NCBI GenBank assembly: GCA_001896725.1
Contig: MPPA01000010.1
Coordinates: 62,001-126,000, forward strand
DNA: 64,000 nucleotides
Reading direction: 5' to 3'
From: Methanococcoides sp. EBM-47
GTDB lineage: Archaea > Halobacteriota > Methanosarcinia > Methanosarcinales > Methanosarcinaceae
The translations under genes and the position numbers were made by a program. Shown here piece after piece: positions 26,854 through 36,777 of the stretch. Numbering within the stretch: the first letter of the stretch is position 1; each line of letters starts with the position of its first letter. The notes beneath the pieces were generated by a model. The model was given only the letters and a program-made list of their open reading frames with translations. It ran no database searches and was not told the DNA's origin.

Positions 26854-27396
26854 TCAATTTTCTTCTGCGAGCTGTTCCACGATCGCATGTCCGAACTTCT
26901 CAGCAGCCTGCGGATCCCTTGCAGTGATTATGTTTCCGTCCACCACTACATCCTTGTCTATGTACAGGCCACCGTACTTCTCAAGCTCTGCAATGGATTC
27001 CTTGTCCTTGAACACCGTACAGTCCCTGTCCTCCAGTACCTTTGCCCTGGCAAGGACCACAGGTGAGATACAAATAGCAGTTACGAGCTTATCCTGATCG
27101 AACGCATCCTTTACCAGCCTTTGCAAATCCATATTAGGCCAGAGATATTCCCTGGAACCACCGCCGCCGACGATAACAATCCCGTCGAACTCGGCCATTA
27201 TGGCATCCTTGATACTGATGTCAGGCTTTATCTTTGCACCAAGTGCCCCATGAGCCTCTTTTGTACTGTTGCTTGCAACTGTAATGCTTACCCCCGCATC
27301 TTCCAGGATGTCCCTGGGTTCTAAATACTCTTCATCTCTGAAGTTTTCCTGAGCGACCACCATCAATATTTTTTTATCATCAAGTTCTGAACTCAT
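26854..27396 (-). CDS. DJ-1/PfpI family protein
   Basis: A 180-residue class I glutamine amidotransferase-like protein of the DJ-1/PfpI superfamily. The nucleophile cysteine is in AICISPVVLA near residue 115, after the GGGGSREYLW strand-turn. EEYLEPRDILEDAG and the later ITARDPQAAEKFG are conserved family positions. Members act as intracellular peptidases, deglycases or chaperones; no specific role is shown here. The gene is monocistronic and convergent with the MBL gene. Confidence 0.88.
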   Translation of the reverse strand: MSSELDDKKILMVVAQENFRDEEYLEPRDILEDAGVSITVASNSTKEAHGALGAKIKPDISIKDAIMAEFDGIVIVGGGGSREYLWPNMDLQRLVKDAFDQDKLVTAICISPVVLARAKVLEDRDCTVFKDKESIAELEKYGGLYIDKDVVVDGNIITARDPQAAEKFGHAIVEQLAEEN

Positions 27397-27679
27397 TAGA
27401 CCACTACTATGAAATTTTATTACGTTTGGATAGCTTATCAGCGTGCTTTACCATGGGCCGACAAGTACACCTAAAAGCCAAAGGTATACGTCCATCTGTG
27501 ATCACACGCAGAAGTGCAGATAAACTGTAGTATAAATGTAACACTAACATCATCATTAGCTGCACATAAGGCTCATATTTGGTCCCTAGAACCCTATGTT
27601 AAAATTAAGGAATAAATATTTATCGCAGATAGCAGCCTATTAACATGAAGGTATAATGATAAATAAATAGGGGGATCTC

Positions 27680-30094
27680 ATGGCTACAACACCGACTGCA
27701 AGATACATTCGCTGGTTCGAGGAAATAAGGATCGAAGATATACCTGAGGTGGGAGGGAAGAACGCTTCCATAGGGGAGATGTACAGAGAGCTGCAAAATG
27801 CAGGCATTAAAATACCCAATGGTTTTGCCATCACTGCAGATGCTTACTGGTATATGCTGCAAGCTGCCGATGTGCTCGATGAGCTCAAAGATACCATAGC
27901 TGGTCTTGATGTGAGCAATGTAAAGGACCTGGCCACACGAGGCAGAAAAGCAAGGGACATCATCCTTGAGGCAGGTATCCCTGATGATCTGTGGGCAGAG
28001 ATCAAAACGGCCTATGATAAGCTCTGCCAGGAATATGGTCCTGACACCGATGTAGCGGTCCGCAGTTCTGCCACTGCCGAGGACCTTCCAACTGCTTCCT
28101 TCGCCGGCCAGCAGGAAACATATCTCAACGTGCATGGCTATCCGGCCCTGAGGACTGCTTGCATTCGCTGTTTTGCTTCCCTTTTCACAGACCGCGCCAT
28201 ATCATACCGTGTCACGAACGATTTCGATCATTTCAAGGTAGGGCTTTCCATTGGTATCATGAAGATGGTACGCTCGGACATTGCTTCCAGTGGTGTTATC
28301 TTCACCCTTGATACAGAGAGCGGCTTTAATGATGTGGTTTTCATCACAGGTGCTTATGGCCTGGGTGAGAATGTCGTGCAGGGGGCTGTTAACCCTGATG
28401 AGTTCTATGTCTTCAAACCTACTCTTAAAGCAGGCTACAGACCCATCGTCCAGAAAAAGCTGGGCAGTAAGGATATAAAGATGATATACGGTCATGGGGA
28501 TTCCAAGGTCCAGACCCGTAACGTGGAAGTTCCCGAATCCGATAGGCGCAGATATTGCATAAATGATGAGGAAATATTGTCCCTGGCCAGATATGCAGTC
28601 ACCATAGAGGACTATTATTCCCACAAGGCAGGCAAACCCGTGCCCATGGATATAGAATGGGCCAAAGATGGCATAACAGGTGAGCTCTTCATAGTACAGG
28701 CCAGACCTGAAACAGTACAAGCCCACAGATCACATGATGTCCTGGAAACCTATTATCTGGACGAGCGCGGTCAGGTACTTGTGGAAGGCAGGAGCGTGGG
28801 AGGCAAGATAGCTGCAGGCAAAGCCCGCGTCATTACTGACATCTCTCAGTTGTCCCAGTTCGTTCCAGGCGAGGTCCTGGTAGCCGATACCACTACTCCC
28901 GACTGGGAACCGATCATGAAGACAGCTGCTGCTATCGTCACTAACAAAGGGGGCAGGACGTGCCATGCAGCCATTGTGAGCCGGGAGTTGGGCATCCCTG
29001 CAGTGGTGGGTGCCGAGGATGCTACCGAACATCTGATCAACGGTACAGAAGCAACTGTAAGCTGTGCTGAGGGAGATGTAGGCCGGGTGTACGCAGGTAT
29101 CCTGCCTTTCCATGTTGAAACCATTGACCTGAAAGGTCTCAAGCGCCCCAGGACTGCAATAATGATGAACCTTGGCAATCCGGAAGAAGCTTTTTCCCTT
29201 TCCATGATCCCCAACGACGGGATTGGACTTGCCCGGCTGGAGTTCATAATCACGAGCTATATCAAGGTACACCCCATGGCTCTGGTGCATCCTGAAAAAG
29301 TAAAAGATGAAAATACTCTTTCTCTCATCAGGCAGCTGACCAGGGGCTATGACAGCATGTCCTATTACTTTGTTGAAAAGCTGGCACAGGGAGTGGGTAC
29401 CATAGCTGCAGCCTTCTATCCAAAACCAGTAGTGGTGCGCATGAGCGATTTCAAGTCAAACGAATATGCAAGCCTTCTGGGTGGTAAATATTTCGAGATT
29501 GAGGAAAGTAATCCCATGCTAGGGTTCAGGGGAGCTTCCCGATACTATGATGACAGATATCGAGAAGGCTTTGCATTGGAATGCCAGGCCATGAGAACAG
29601 TAAGGGATATAATGGGTCTTACTAACCTTATCCTGATGATCCCCTTCTGCCGGCGGGTGGAAGAAGCAAAGCAGGTTATCGCAGAGATGGAGAAGAACGG
29701 GCTTAAGAGGGGAGATAATGGCTTGCAGGTCTATGTAATGTGTGAGATACCTAACAATATCCTGCTCGTGGACGAGTTTAGCAAGTATTTCGATGGCTTT
29801 TCCATAGGCTCCAATGACCTTACCCAGCTTACGTTGGGAGTCGATAGGGATTCTGAGATCCTTGCTTCCTCCTTTGACGAAAGGGATCCAGGGGTCATGA
29901 AAATAGTTTCAATGGCCATACAGGGAGCTAAACATAATGGAAAACACAGCGGACTATGTGGCCAGGCACCCAGTGACTATCCGGAATTTGCGGAGTTCCT
30001 TGTAAAGGAAGGCATTGACTCCATTTCACTAAACCCGGATTCTATCATGAAGATCACTATGAAAGTGTTGGAAACTGAAGAAAATATCCCATGA
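27680..30094 (+). CDS. ppsA: Phosphoenolpyruvate synthase
   Basis: An 804-residue enzyme converting pyruvate and ATP to PEP, AMP and phosphate at the entry to gluconeogenesis. The N-terminal ATP-grasp domain includes VGGKNASIGEMYREL and the VRSSATAEDLPTASFAGQQET signature near 125. The phosphohistidine domain has GGRTCHAAIVSRELGIPAV with the active histidine near 430. The C-terminal PEP-utiliser barrel has IGSNDLTQLTLGVDRDS near 720 and the conserved Cys in SGLCGQAPSD near 760. AGGGGGAT provides the ribosome site. In a methanogen it carries acetyl-CoA-derived pyruvate to sugars. Confidence 0.96.
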   Translation: MATTPTARYIRWFEEIRIEDIPEVGGKNASIGEMYRELQNAGIKIPNGFAITADAYWYMLQAADVLDELKDTIAGLDVSNVKDLATRGRKARDIILEAGIPDDLWAEIKTAYDKLCQEYGPDTDVAVRSSATAEDLPTASFAGQQETYLNVHGYPALRTACIRCFASLFTDRAISYRVTNDFDHFKVGLSIGIMKMVRSDIASSGVIFTLDTESGFNDVVFITGAYGLGENVVQGAVNPDEFYVFKPTLKAGYRPIVQKKLGSKDIKMIYGHGDSKVQTRNVEVPESDRRRYCINDEEILSLARYAVTIEDYYSHKAGKPVPMDIEWAKDGITGELFIVQARPETVQAHRSHDVLETYYLDERGQVLVEGRSVGGKIAAGKARVITDISQLSQFVPGEVLVADTTTPDWEPIMKTAAAIVTNKGGRTCHAAIVSRELGIPAVVGAEDATEHLINGTEATVSCAEGDVGRVYAGILPFHVETIDLKGLKRPRTAIMMNLGNPEEAFSLSMIPNDGIGLARLEFIITSYIKVHPMALVHPEKVKDENTLSLIRQLTRGYDSMSYYFVEKLAQGVGTIAAAFYPKPVVVRMSDFKSNEYASLLGGKYFEIEESNPMLGFRGASRYYDDRYREGFALECQAMRTVRDIMGLTNLILMIPFCRRVEEAKQVIAEMEKNGLKRGDNGLQVYVMCEIPNNILLVDEFSKYFDGFSIGSNDLTQLTLGVDRDSEILASSFDERDPGVMKIVSMAIQGAKHNGKHSGLCGQAPSDYPEFAEFLVKEGIDSISLNPDSIMKITMKVLETEENIP

Positions 30095-30203
30095 GCTGCA
30101 CTCAGGGAAAGCTCAGGGATTTACTCCTTTTATTTTATCACTGTGAACATTCCAGTGGAATTGTTTCAGGCCAGCTGTTACTATTTTATACTAATCATGC
30201 ATT

Positions 30204-31244
30204 ATGTCCTCTATGGAGCGCCCCATAAAAATGATCATGGCACTTTTGCTATTGGCTGTGCTTGCTGTTGTGCTGGTGCATGCCTTATTGCCATACATCA
30301 ATGCATTTCTGGGAGCTTTTATCCTGTATGTCCTGCTGCGTCCTGTATATCAGTTTATGATCAGAAGGGGGCGTTTACCAAAAAGTCTTTCAGCTCTTTT
30401 GTCCATTGCCATATCCTTTCTTCTTATATTGGTGCCTATGTATTTCCTCATCTCAATTATAGCAATGGAATTACAAAATGCCTTGGAATATGCAGGCTCT
30501 CTTCCTATGTATGCTGAATCTTTGCGTGTTTTTCTGGAGGAGCTGCATCTTGAACGGCTGCCAGTGAACCTGGACCTAAAGACAAAGTTCATGGAACTTG
30601 TTTCCACTATTGCTAATTATGGTAGTGGGGTATTGTTTAGCGCAGTGCAAAGCCTGGGGCAGCGTGCTATTGAATTCACTATAATGTTCTTCCTTTTATA
30701 CTACCTGCTGACAGGAGAAGATTCAGATTTTGCTAAGAGCCTTTATTCAGCCATTCCTTTTAACAGAAAGAATTCTGATAAATTACTGGATGAGTTCAGA
30801 GTTGTTGTTAAGACAACTCTTGTTTCATCCCTTATCGTTGCCATAATACAGGGAGGGATACTTACGATCGCTTTTCTTCTCCTGGGTATACAAGGTGCGG
30901 TACTCTGGGGTGCGGTGGCAGCGGTCCTATCTTTTCTCCCTCTGGTGGGTGCAACCTTCGTATGGTTCCCTGCAGCCATTATCCAGCTGCTACAACATGA
31001 TTACTTTGTTGCTGCCGGGATCCTGCTCACTGGGATATTCATAAGCACCATAGACAATTTCATAAGACCATTCGTCCAGAAACAACTTGGTTCTATCCAT
31101 CCCATGATATCTCTGTTGGGAATTATCATAGGTGTTAATCTTTTCGGCCTCATTGGCCTTATAGTGGGGCCGCTTCTACTATCCTATTTCCTGCTGGTCG
31201 TCAGGATGTTCCATGAAGAGTATATTGTAAATTACTATAACTAG
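30204..31244 (+). CDS. AI-2E family transporter
   Basis: A 346-residue membrane protein of the AI-2E (PerM/TqsA) family. Seven or eight helices are arranged as an N-terminal group (residues 10-95), a central amphipathic segment and a C-terminal bundle. The family signature LWGAVAAVLSFLPLVGATFVW lies near residue 235. Members export signalling molecules or act as Na+/H+ antiporters; the archaeal substrate is not known. There is an alternative in-frame ATG three codons in. A T-rich run at 30121-30137 separates it from ppsA. Confidence 0.88.
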   Translation: MSSMERPIKMIMALLLLAVLAVVLVHALLPYINAFLGAFILYVLLRPVYQFMIRRGRLPKSLSALLSIAISFLLILVPMYFLISIIAMELQNALEYAGSLPMYAESLRVFLEELHLERLPVNLDLKTKFMELVSTIANYGSGVLFSAVQSLGQRAIEFTIMFFLLYYLLTGEDSDFAKSLYSAIPFNRKNSDKLLDEFRVVVKTTLVSSLIVAIIQGGILTIAFLLLGIQGAVLWGAVAAVLSFLPLVGATFVWFPAAIIQLLQHDYFVAAGILLTGIFISTIDNFIRPFVQKQLGSIHPMISLLGIIIGVNLFGLIGLIVGPLLLSYFLLVVRMFHEEYIVNYYN

Positions 31245-31425
31245 AAGTTATCGGCGTTTTAAAAACTGATTTGGGATCAATTTTTTCTGAAAGTATGTTT
31301 TATCGCCTCGATAAAAGTAATATCCATTAATACCATATTATATAATAAAATTGTATTAATGTTTAAAATATATACTTATGCTGATGCTGTTTTAAATTAA
31401 CGCCGTGAACTGAAAGACCATAGAA

Positions 31426-31433
31426 TATATATA
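31426..31433 (+). promoter_or_regulatory. TATA box of the hydantoinase-family gene
   Basis: TATATATA at 31426-31433 predicts transcription start near 31455. This lies downstream of the first in-frame ATG (31436), so it supports initiation at 31490. Confidence 0.5.
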
Positions 31434-31489
31434 GCATGTTTATACAAGATTCTGGCACATACTACATAACAGATAAGGAGTTTGTAATA

Positions 31490-33424
31490 ATGAGCTATAG
31501 TCTTGGTATAGATGCAGGAGGGACTTATACTGATGCTGTTCTTTTAAGAGACGAAGATAATATGATAGTCCAGACGAGCAAAGCGCTGACAAGTTATCCA
31601 GACCCGCTGGATGGGATCAAGCGGGCGATGGACGGTCTGGACCCTGCACACCTCAAAAACGTTAAAATTGTATCAGTATCCACAACACTTTCCACAAACA
31701 GTATACTGGAAGGTACTGGTTTTCCAGTTGCTATGATACTTATTGGGAACTACGATATCAGGCAAGAGCTTCCAACAGAGCATTTTATACAGATACGCGG
31801 CGGTCATGATCACAATGGTATTGAAACTAACAGTTTGGACCTTGATTCCATCAGAGAATTTGCCATGGAAGTAAAAAACAAGGTTTCAGCTTTTGCAATA
31901 TCCTCTTATTTCAGTATCCGGAACAATGAACATGAACTTATGGCCAAGGACCTTATCATGGAACTCACAGGTCTTCCTGTGGTCTGCAGCTATGAACTGT
32001 CCCAGGACCTTGGAGCTTTTGAAAGGGCAGTTACAGCCGTCCTTAACGCACAATTGATACCTGTGACCGAAAGGTTCATGAAGAACGTTGAAACGGAAAT
32101 ATCATCAAGAGGGATAAATGCAAAGGTCTTCATGCTAAAATGTGACGGGTCTGTCATAGGCATACAGAGCGCACTCAAAAAACCGATCGAGTCCATCTTT
32201 TCAGGACCAGCGGGAAGTCTTGTAGGAGCTTCGTTCCTAATCAAAAAGGACACATGTGCCGTTATAGATGTGGGAGGCACAAGCACAGATATTTCAGTTA
32301 TCTATAATGGTGTTCCCAATATGAGCGATTCCGGTGCCGTTGTAGGGGGATGGAAGACCAGGGTTAAGGCATTAAGGATGGAAACATCTGCAATGGGGGG
32401 TGACAGCCATGTATGGGTGAAAGGTAAAAATATTAACATAGGCCCCAGAAGGGTTATTCCCCTGTGCAGGGCCGCTGAGCTTTACCCTGATTTCCTTGAG
32501 CAGCTCAGAATAAATCCAATGCCCACTAAAATGCAATTAGGTATCAACTATCAGCCAACAAAGTTCTTCCTGAGGACAGATTATGAGGTAATGAATGTCA
32601 GTGAAGAGGAAAAAAAGATACTTGATGCCGTGAAAAAACATCCCACTTCGATCACAGAGGTCTTCAACCGGATCAACAAATATCCTGCCAGTAGTGTTCT
32701 GGACAGCCTTATTCAAAAAAGGCTCTTGCAACCTATTGGCTTCACGCTCACGGACGCCTTGCATGTACTTGGAGATTACACGGAAAGGAATGTCGAAGCT
32801 GCTAATACGGGTGCCGATCTGCTCGGTCCATTGGTGGACATGGACAGGTATGAATTTTCGAGACATATTAAGACGGAATTTGCAAAGAACATGGCATGCG
32901 ATCTTACATCATTCTTCCTTGAAGGAGTGGATAAAAAGGAAATAAGAAAGATATTTGATATCCGATCACCTACAAAGTTCAAGATAGAGGTTCCTGTTGT
33001 ATTGATTGGCGGACCTACAGCTGCTTTTGTGGAGAGCATGACGGATATACTGGATGCGGAAATAATACTTCCGGAACATTCCAGCGTAGGGAACGCTGCC
33101 GGTGCACTGGCTGCAAAAGGTATCCGAAGATTCGAGGTGTTGATAAGACCAGCATCAATGGCTGCTCCTGATTGGGAATTCCTTGTATTTTCCGAACATG
33201 GGAAAAGTAATTTCCATGATTATCAGGAGGCGCTGGATTATGCCATCAGCCTTGGAGAAAACACTGTCCGCAATTATATGGAAGATGCTGGGCTTGGATC
33301 TGATCACATCCGAATAGACGTCAATAAAGAAGAGATCGTTCCAGCGGGATGGAAAACGCCAATGGAAACAAAAATTGTTGTACTAGGTGTCGGCAACAGA
33401 AAAACTGAGCAGGATTGTTGCTAA
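31490..33424 (+). CDS. Hydantoinase/oxoprolinase family protein
   Basis: A 644-residue protein of the hydantoinase A/oxoprolinase family. The N-terminal ASKHA-type nucleotide-binding segment LGIDAGGTYTDAVLL starts at residue 5. SVSTTLSTNSILEGTG and a second phosphate-binding motif, AVIDVGGTSTDISVIYNG, follow (the latter near residue 265). A winged-helix-like segment lies near 390-430. The start is the ATG at 31490, with AAGGAG 9 nt upstream. Members hydrolyse ATP to open cyclic amides such as 5-oxoproline, but archaeal homologues stand alone without the B subunit, as here, and may do other chemistry. Confidence 0.88.
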   Translation: MSYSLGIDAGGTYTDAVLLRDEDNMIVQTSKALTSYPDPLDGIKRAMDGLDPAHLKNVKIVSVSTTLSTNSILEGTGFPVAMILIGNYDIRQELPTEHFIQIRGGHDHNGIETNSLDLDSIREFAMEVKNKVSAFAISSYFSIRNNEHELMAKDLIMELTGLPVVCSYELSQDLGAFERAVTAVLNAQLIPVTERFMKNVETEISSRGINAKVFMLKCDGSVIGIQSALKKPIESIFSGPAGSLVGASFLIKKDTCAVIDVGGTSTDISVIYNGVPNMSDSGAVVGGWKTRVKALRMETSAMGGDSHVWVKGKNINIGPRRVIPLCRAAELYPDFLEQLRINPMPTKMQLGINYQPTKFFLRTDYEVMNVSEEEKKILDAVKKHPTSITEVFNRINKYPASSVLDSLIQKRLLQPIGFTLTDALHVLGDYTERNVEAANTGADLLGPLVDMDRYEFSRHIKTEFAKNMACDLTSFFLEGVDKKEIRKIFDIRSPTKFKIEVPVVLIGGPTAAFVESMTDILDAEIILPEHSSVGNAAGALAAKGIRRFEVLIRPASMAAPDWEFLVFSEHGKSNFHDYQEALDYAISLGENTVRNYMEDAGLGSDHIRIDVNKEEIVPAGWKTPMETKIVVLGVGNRKTEQDCC

Positions 33425-33904
33425 ACGCTAGTTACAATTATAGCTGAAGAAATCCTTATGAAATTCTCTCTATGGGGGATAATTCATCCCTATACCTTTT
33501 AAAGGGTCATTGTGAATCTTCTCTTTGAAAGATATTCTAAAGCTGAAAGATATTAGCAGTTGCTATAACAGAGACGTATATGCAAGGAATACCTGTCAAA
33601 ATAATAAAACCATCATCTGTAAGCTAAGAATTGGGAACATCTACGTGTCCTTAGAATACCAAGGACCCTCAGGAGCTGTATGAAGAGAACAGGAACATTG
33701 GACTAATTCCGCTTCGATGTTCATAACTGCCAGGTATTTTCAAAAGACCATTGGAGAAAGATAATAACTACGGACATCTATCAAATAAGTATCACATAAC
33801 ATCGGGAATAGGATATTTTTAAGTAGGATACAGGAAACCGTTCTTTAGTTTTGACGCACAAAGTACAATAGTAAAAACTATAATCTCTTTTAATAAAGAG
33901 AAAG
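33425..33904. other. Gene-poor interval after the hydantoinase-family gene
   Basis: Nearly 500 bp with no supportable gene. A weak hairpin (GGGAT 33476-33480 with ATCCC 33486-33490) may end the upstream transcript. The rest is AT-rich and ends in the TATA element of the small-RNA candidate. Confidence 0.4.
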
Positions 33905-33912
33905 TATATATA
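33905..33912 (+). promoter_or_regulatory. TATA box of the small-RNA candidate
   Basis: TATATATA directly preceded by the purine-rich GAGAAAG, as in archaeal BRE-TATA promoters. It predicts initiation around 33932-33937, exactly where the hairpin begins. Confidence 0.55.
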
Positions 33913-33935
33913 ACATTAATTCATATGGAAATCCA

Positions 33936-34020
33936 GTGAGCGGGTACAACATTTTTAACCCCACTCCCACACTAACCCCCACTCCCCAACCCGCTCACAT
34001 AATAATTAGGGGGTTGTTTA
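33936..34020 (+). ncRNA. Candidate small RNA: hairpin with long C-rich loop
   Basis: A perfect 10-bp stem (GTGAGCGGGT at 33936-33945, ACCCGCTCAC at 33989-33998) closes a 43-nt loop. The loop is almost free of G and has several C runs (ACCCCACTCCCAC, AACCCCCACTCCCC). A GGGGGTT at 34010-34016 can pair alternatively with AACCCCC in the loop. A consensus TATA box lies 24-31 bp upstream. No ORF overlaps. Methanosarcina small RNAs such as sRNA41 and sRNA162 use exposed pyrimidine-rich loops to cover ribosome binding sites, and this loop is complementary in style to GGAGG-type sites. The 3' end is a guess. Confidence 0.5.
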
Positions 34021-34131
34021 TTGTTGTTGGATTACGTTCAGTCATATTACATTAATATTGCTATATTGTTGTTGTGCGGCTCGTTGAGGGGTAAATAACC
34101 TGGAACTAATAAAAGTAAGAAGGTGTTTTTT

Positions 34132-34491
34132 TCACCTTTCGCGTGCTTCTCCGTACTCATCTATTATGGACTCTTTACACAGACCTACTCCGTGCCTGTG
34201 AGCTGCCCTTGTGATCATATGAGCTGCTATTGGAGCAGTAAGCAGTAAGAACAGACCCACAGCAATGGCTTTGATGCCTATAGGTGCAAAACCTGCTCTC
34301 ATGAGAATGCTCAACATCACACCGAAGGCTCCAAGTGTACCTATCTTGGCAGTTGTATGTAAACGGTTGTACACATCCGGTAAGCGTATAAGGCCTAACA
34401 TGCCAAGGAATACGAAGATCAGACCTATCAACAGCACTATATCGCTCAGGATATTCATGATCATATTAATGAACACGCTTATTCCGCTCAC
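34132..34491 (-). CDS. mrpG: Mrp-type Na+/H+ antiporter subunit G
   Basis: A 119-residue membrane subunit with three helices. The family core LIGLIFVFLGMLGLIRLPDVYNRLHTTAKIGTLGAFGVML covers residues about 20-62. It is the last gene of the seven-gene operon, and its ATG overlaps the mrpF stop by 4 nt. AAGGTG...CACCTT around a T run at 34119-34137 may form the operon terminator. The Mrp complex exchanges cytoplasmic Na+ for external H+, helping methanogens balance the two gradients. Confidence 0.93.
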   Translation of the reverse strand: MSGISVFINMIMNILSDIVLLIGLIFVFLGMLGLIRLPDVYNRLHTTAKIGTLGAFGVMLSILMRAGFAPIGIKAIAVGLFLLLTAPIAAHMITRAAHRHGVGLCKESIIDEYGEARER

Positions 34492-34751
34492 AACACCACC
34501 CCTTCATCAAGGTATTTTGAAATGGTCACAGTACCCACGAAAGATATCACTGCCAACACCAGTGCTACATCCATGAAGAAAACAGAACCTTTATCGTATG
34601 AATATGCTCCGAGCATCACTATGATCACGGTTGTCATGGCATCCACGGCCACCACTCTGTCAGGGACAGTGGGTCCCTTGATGATACGATACATACATGG
34701 TATGAATGCCAGGACCATGAATATCAGCGAAAAATCCAGTAAACTAATCAT
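34488..34751 (-). CDS. mrpF: Mrp-type Na+/H+ antiporter subunit F
   Basis: An 87-residue subunit with three membrane helices and the family motif RIIKGPTVPDRVVAVDAM at residues 22-39. It overlaps mrpE upstream and mrpG downstream by 4 nt each (ATGA junctions). Confidence 0.92.
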   Translation of the reverse strand: MISLLDFSLIFMVLAFIPCMYRIIKGPTVPDRVVAVDAMTTVIIVMLGAYSYDKGSVFFMDVALVLAVISFVGTVTISKYLDEGVVL

Positions 34752-35242
34752 TCGAAAGCCTCCAATACATATTTCTCAAGATCATCACGTATAGATGCGC
34801 ATATTGCTGCAGGATCAGAAGCATCGATACAATGCACATAGAGCGTTGAATGGTCATCTGATATATCTACCGTGATGGTGCCCGGGGTAAGGGTAATGGT
34901 GTTCGCGATCCCCGTAATACTCAGATCGGTCTTGCATCTGATGGGAACAGCAATGATCCCGGGACTTATATTTATCTTTGGTTTTGTTACTATCTTGGCC
35001 ACCGCAATGTTGGCCTTGATGATCTCTTTTATAAGCACCATGAAATATCTTATAATTGAAACTATACGGTTTGGAGGAGAGAACAGCCTGAAGTTCATTT
35101 CTGGCCTATAAAGGAACCTGAATGGTCTTATGGCCAGCAGGCCGATGAGAAGACCAAATATAAAACTGACCAAGCTGAACGTACCATGTACAAAGCACCA
35201 TATAATTCCAAATATAGCTGCCAGAGGAATATAGCGTATCAT
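34748..35242 (-). CDS. mrpE: Mrp-type Na+/H+ antiporter subunit E
   Basis: A 164-residue subunit. Two N-terminal helices (residues 5-22 and 28-48) are followed by a soluble domain with the conserved VPIRCKTDLSITGIANTITLTPGT (cited here in pieces: VPIRCKTDLS, NTITLTPGT). It ends with the VHCIDASDP segment. It has 4-nt overlaps with mrpD and mrpF. Confidence 0.92.
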   Translation of the reverse strand: MIRYIPLAAIFGIIWCFVHGTFSLVSFIFGLLIGLLAIRPFRFLYRPEMNFRLFSPPNRIVSIIRYFMVLIKEIIKANIAVAKIVTKPKINISPGIIAVPIRCKTDLSITGIANTITLTPGTITVDISDDHSTLYVHCIDASDPAAICASIRDDLEKYVLEAFE

Positions 35243-36777
35243 CTTACCACCCTTGTCAGAACGGCCTCTATGTAAGCCTGCGGATCAAGTATTTGTGCTG
35301 CAGTTGCCTGAGCCAGGGAAAGCAATGGTTCAGAGTACACACCTAAGGCCAGTACCATAAAGGCCAGAAAAACGATGGGCAAATAGACCAGGGGTGAAGA
35401 ACCATGTTCCGAATATTCTCCATATGCTTTCACATCTCTTTTTTCACCCCAGAACATAAGCAACCATGCTCTGAACATGTAGAACATAGAAAATATAGCA
35501 AACAGAAGAGCAATAGCTATTTCCGTATAATATTTTCCTATGATACCGGCATCAAAGAGAACGAACTTCGAAATGAAGCCACCCATCGGAGGCAGTCCTG
35601 CTATGGACATGGCACCTATAAGGAAGGCAACGGCCATGAAAGGAGAACTGTTCACCATCCCCCCCATCTTGTTCATGTCACGTGTTCCTGCATGATGTAT
35701 GATACCACCTGATGTAAGGAACAATAGTGATTTTGCAATCGCATGGTTGAACATGTATACAAGGGATGCTGCAATAGCTCCCAGGCTCCCAAAACCAATA
35801 CCAAGGAATACATAGCCTATCTGGCTCACACTGGAATACGCAAGCAGTCTTTTCACATCTGTCTGAGCGACAGCCGATGCAGCACCTATCCCAATGGTGA
35901 ACAATGCCAGTATGATTATAATGGGCTGAAACATGCCCAGCACGTCCCTGAATACGAAGAAGAAGATCCTGAGCATACCATAAACACCTACCTTTATAAG
36001 TACACCACTAAGCATGGCACTAATGGGAGAAGGCGCTGTGGGGTGTACATCAGGAAGCCAGTAATGCAACGGGAATATGGCTGCCTTGTTACCAAATACA
36101 ACTATGAACAGAAGACCGATGGCAAACACATGCCAGGGAAGAGTTCCTGCAGCCTGCATGGCACTGAGCTTCACTGATATGTCAGCCATGTTAAGGGTGC
36201 CTGTTGTTGCATATAGGGATGCAACGGCTATCAGCATAAGAGCTGCACCCAGTATATTTAAAATGAGGTATTTGAAAGTTGCTTCCAGCTTGTCCGAGCT
36301 TTTTGTAATCCCATCCTTTTCAAGCGCCACTACCAAACCACATGATGAAAGTAAGAGCACTTCAAAAAAAACGAAGAGATTGAATATATCTCCCGTGAGG
36401 AAGGAACCATGCAAACCCGCTACAAGCAGATTAAACAAAGGATGATATGTGGATAATGAACGCTTTTTGATATAGTCCAAGGAATATATGAGCGAAAGGA
36501 AGGAAACACCTGAGCTTAGCACCACAATACTTGCACTAAGCAGATCTGCTACAAGTATGATACCATATTTACCCCACTCTCCTACCTCATATACCTGTAT
36601 TCCTGAATTCCATACCTTCATCAGTAACAAGGAACTTATCAATACAACTGAAAAGGAGGCAAGGACACTTAAGCCTGTTTGCAGCTTTGGTCTTGAGCGT
36701 AACATTATGGTCAAAGCTGCAACAAGTATGGGTATTGCTATCAGCAAGATAGGATAATGATGGTTTAACGAGCTCAT
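35239..36777 (-). CDS. mrpD: Mrp-type Na+/H+ antiporter subunit D
   Basis: A 512-residue NuoM/NuoN-like proton-channel subunit with about 14 helices. It contains the charged-residue helices typical of complex I antiporter subunits: FFEVLLLSSCGLVV with a key glutamate near 138, the lysine in GNKAAIFPLHYWLPDVHPTAPSPIS near 228, and the conserved HAIAKSLLFLTSGGI near 342. The ATG at 36777 overlaps the mrpC stop by 4 nt in ATGA form and is preferred to the in-frame start two codons earlier. Confidence 0.93.
   Translation of the reverse strand: MSSLNHHYPILLIAIPILVAALTIMLRSRPKLQTGLSVLASFSVVLISSLLLMKVWNSGIQVYEVGEWGKYGIILVADLLSASIVVLSSGVSFLSLIYSLDYIKKRSLSTYHPLFNLLVAGLHGSFLTGDIFNLFVFFEVLLLSSCGLVVALEKDGITKSSDKLEATFKYLILNILGAALMLIAVASLYATTGTLNMADISVKLSAMQAAGTLPWHVFAIGLLFIVVFGNKAAIFPLHYWLPDVHPTAPSPISAMLSGVLIKVGVYGMLRIFFFVFRDVLGMFQPIIIILALFTIGIGAASAVAQTDVKRLLAYSSVSQIGYVFLGIGFGSLGAIAASLVYMFNHAIAKSLLFLTSGGIIHHAGTRDMNKMGGMVNSSPFMAVAFLIGAMSIAGLPPMGGFISKFVLFDAGIIGKYYTEIAIALLFAIFSMFYMFRAWLLMFWGEKRDVKAYGEYSEHGSSPLVYLPIVFLAFMVLALGVYSEPLLSLAQATAAQILDPQAYIEAVLTRVVR

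Noticed and set aside
27620-28135. 171-residue minus-strand ORF
   Set aside because: Antisense to the start of ppsA.
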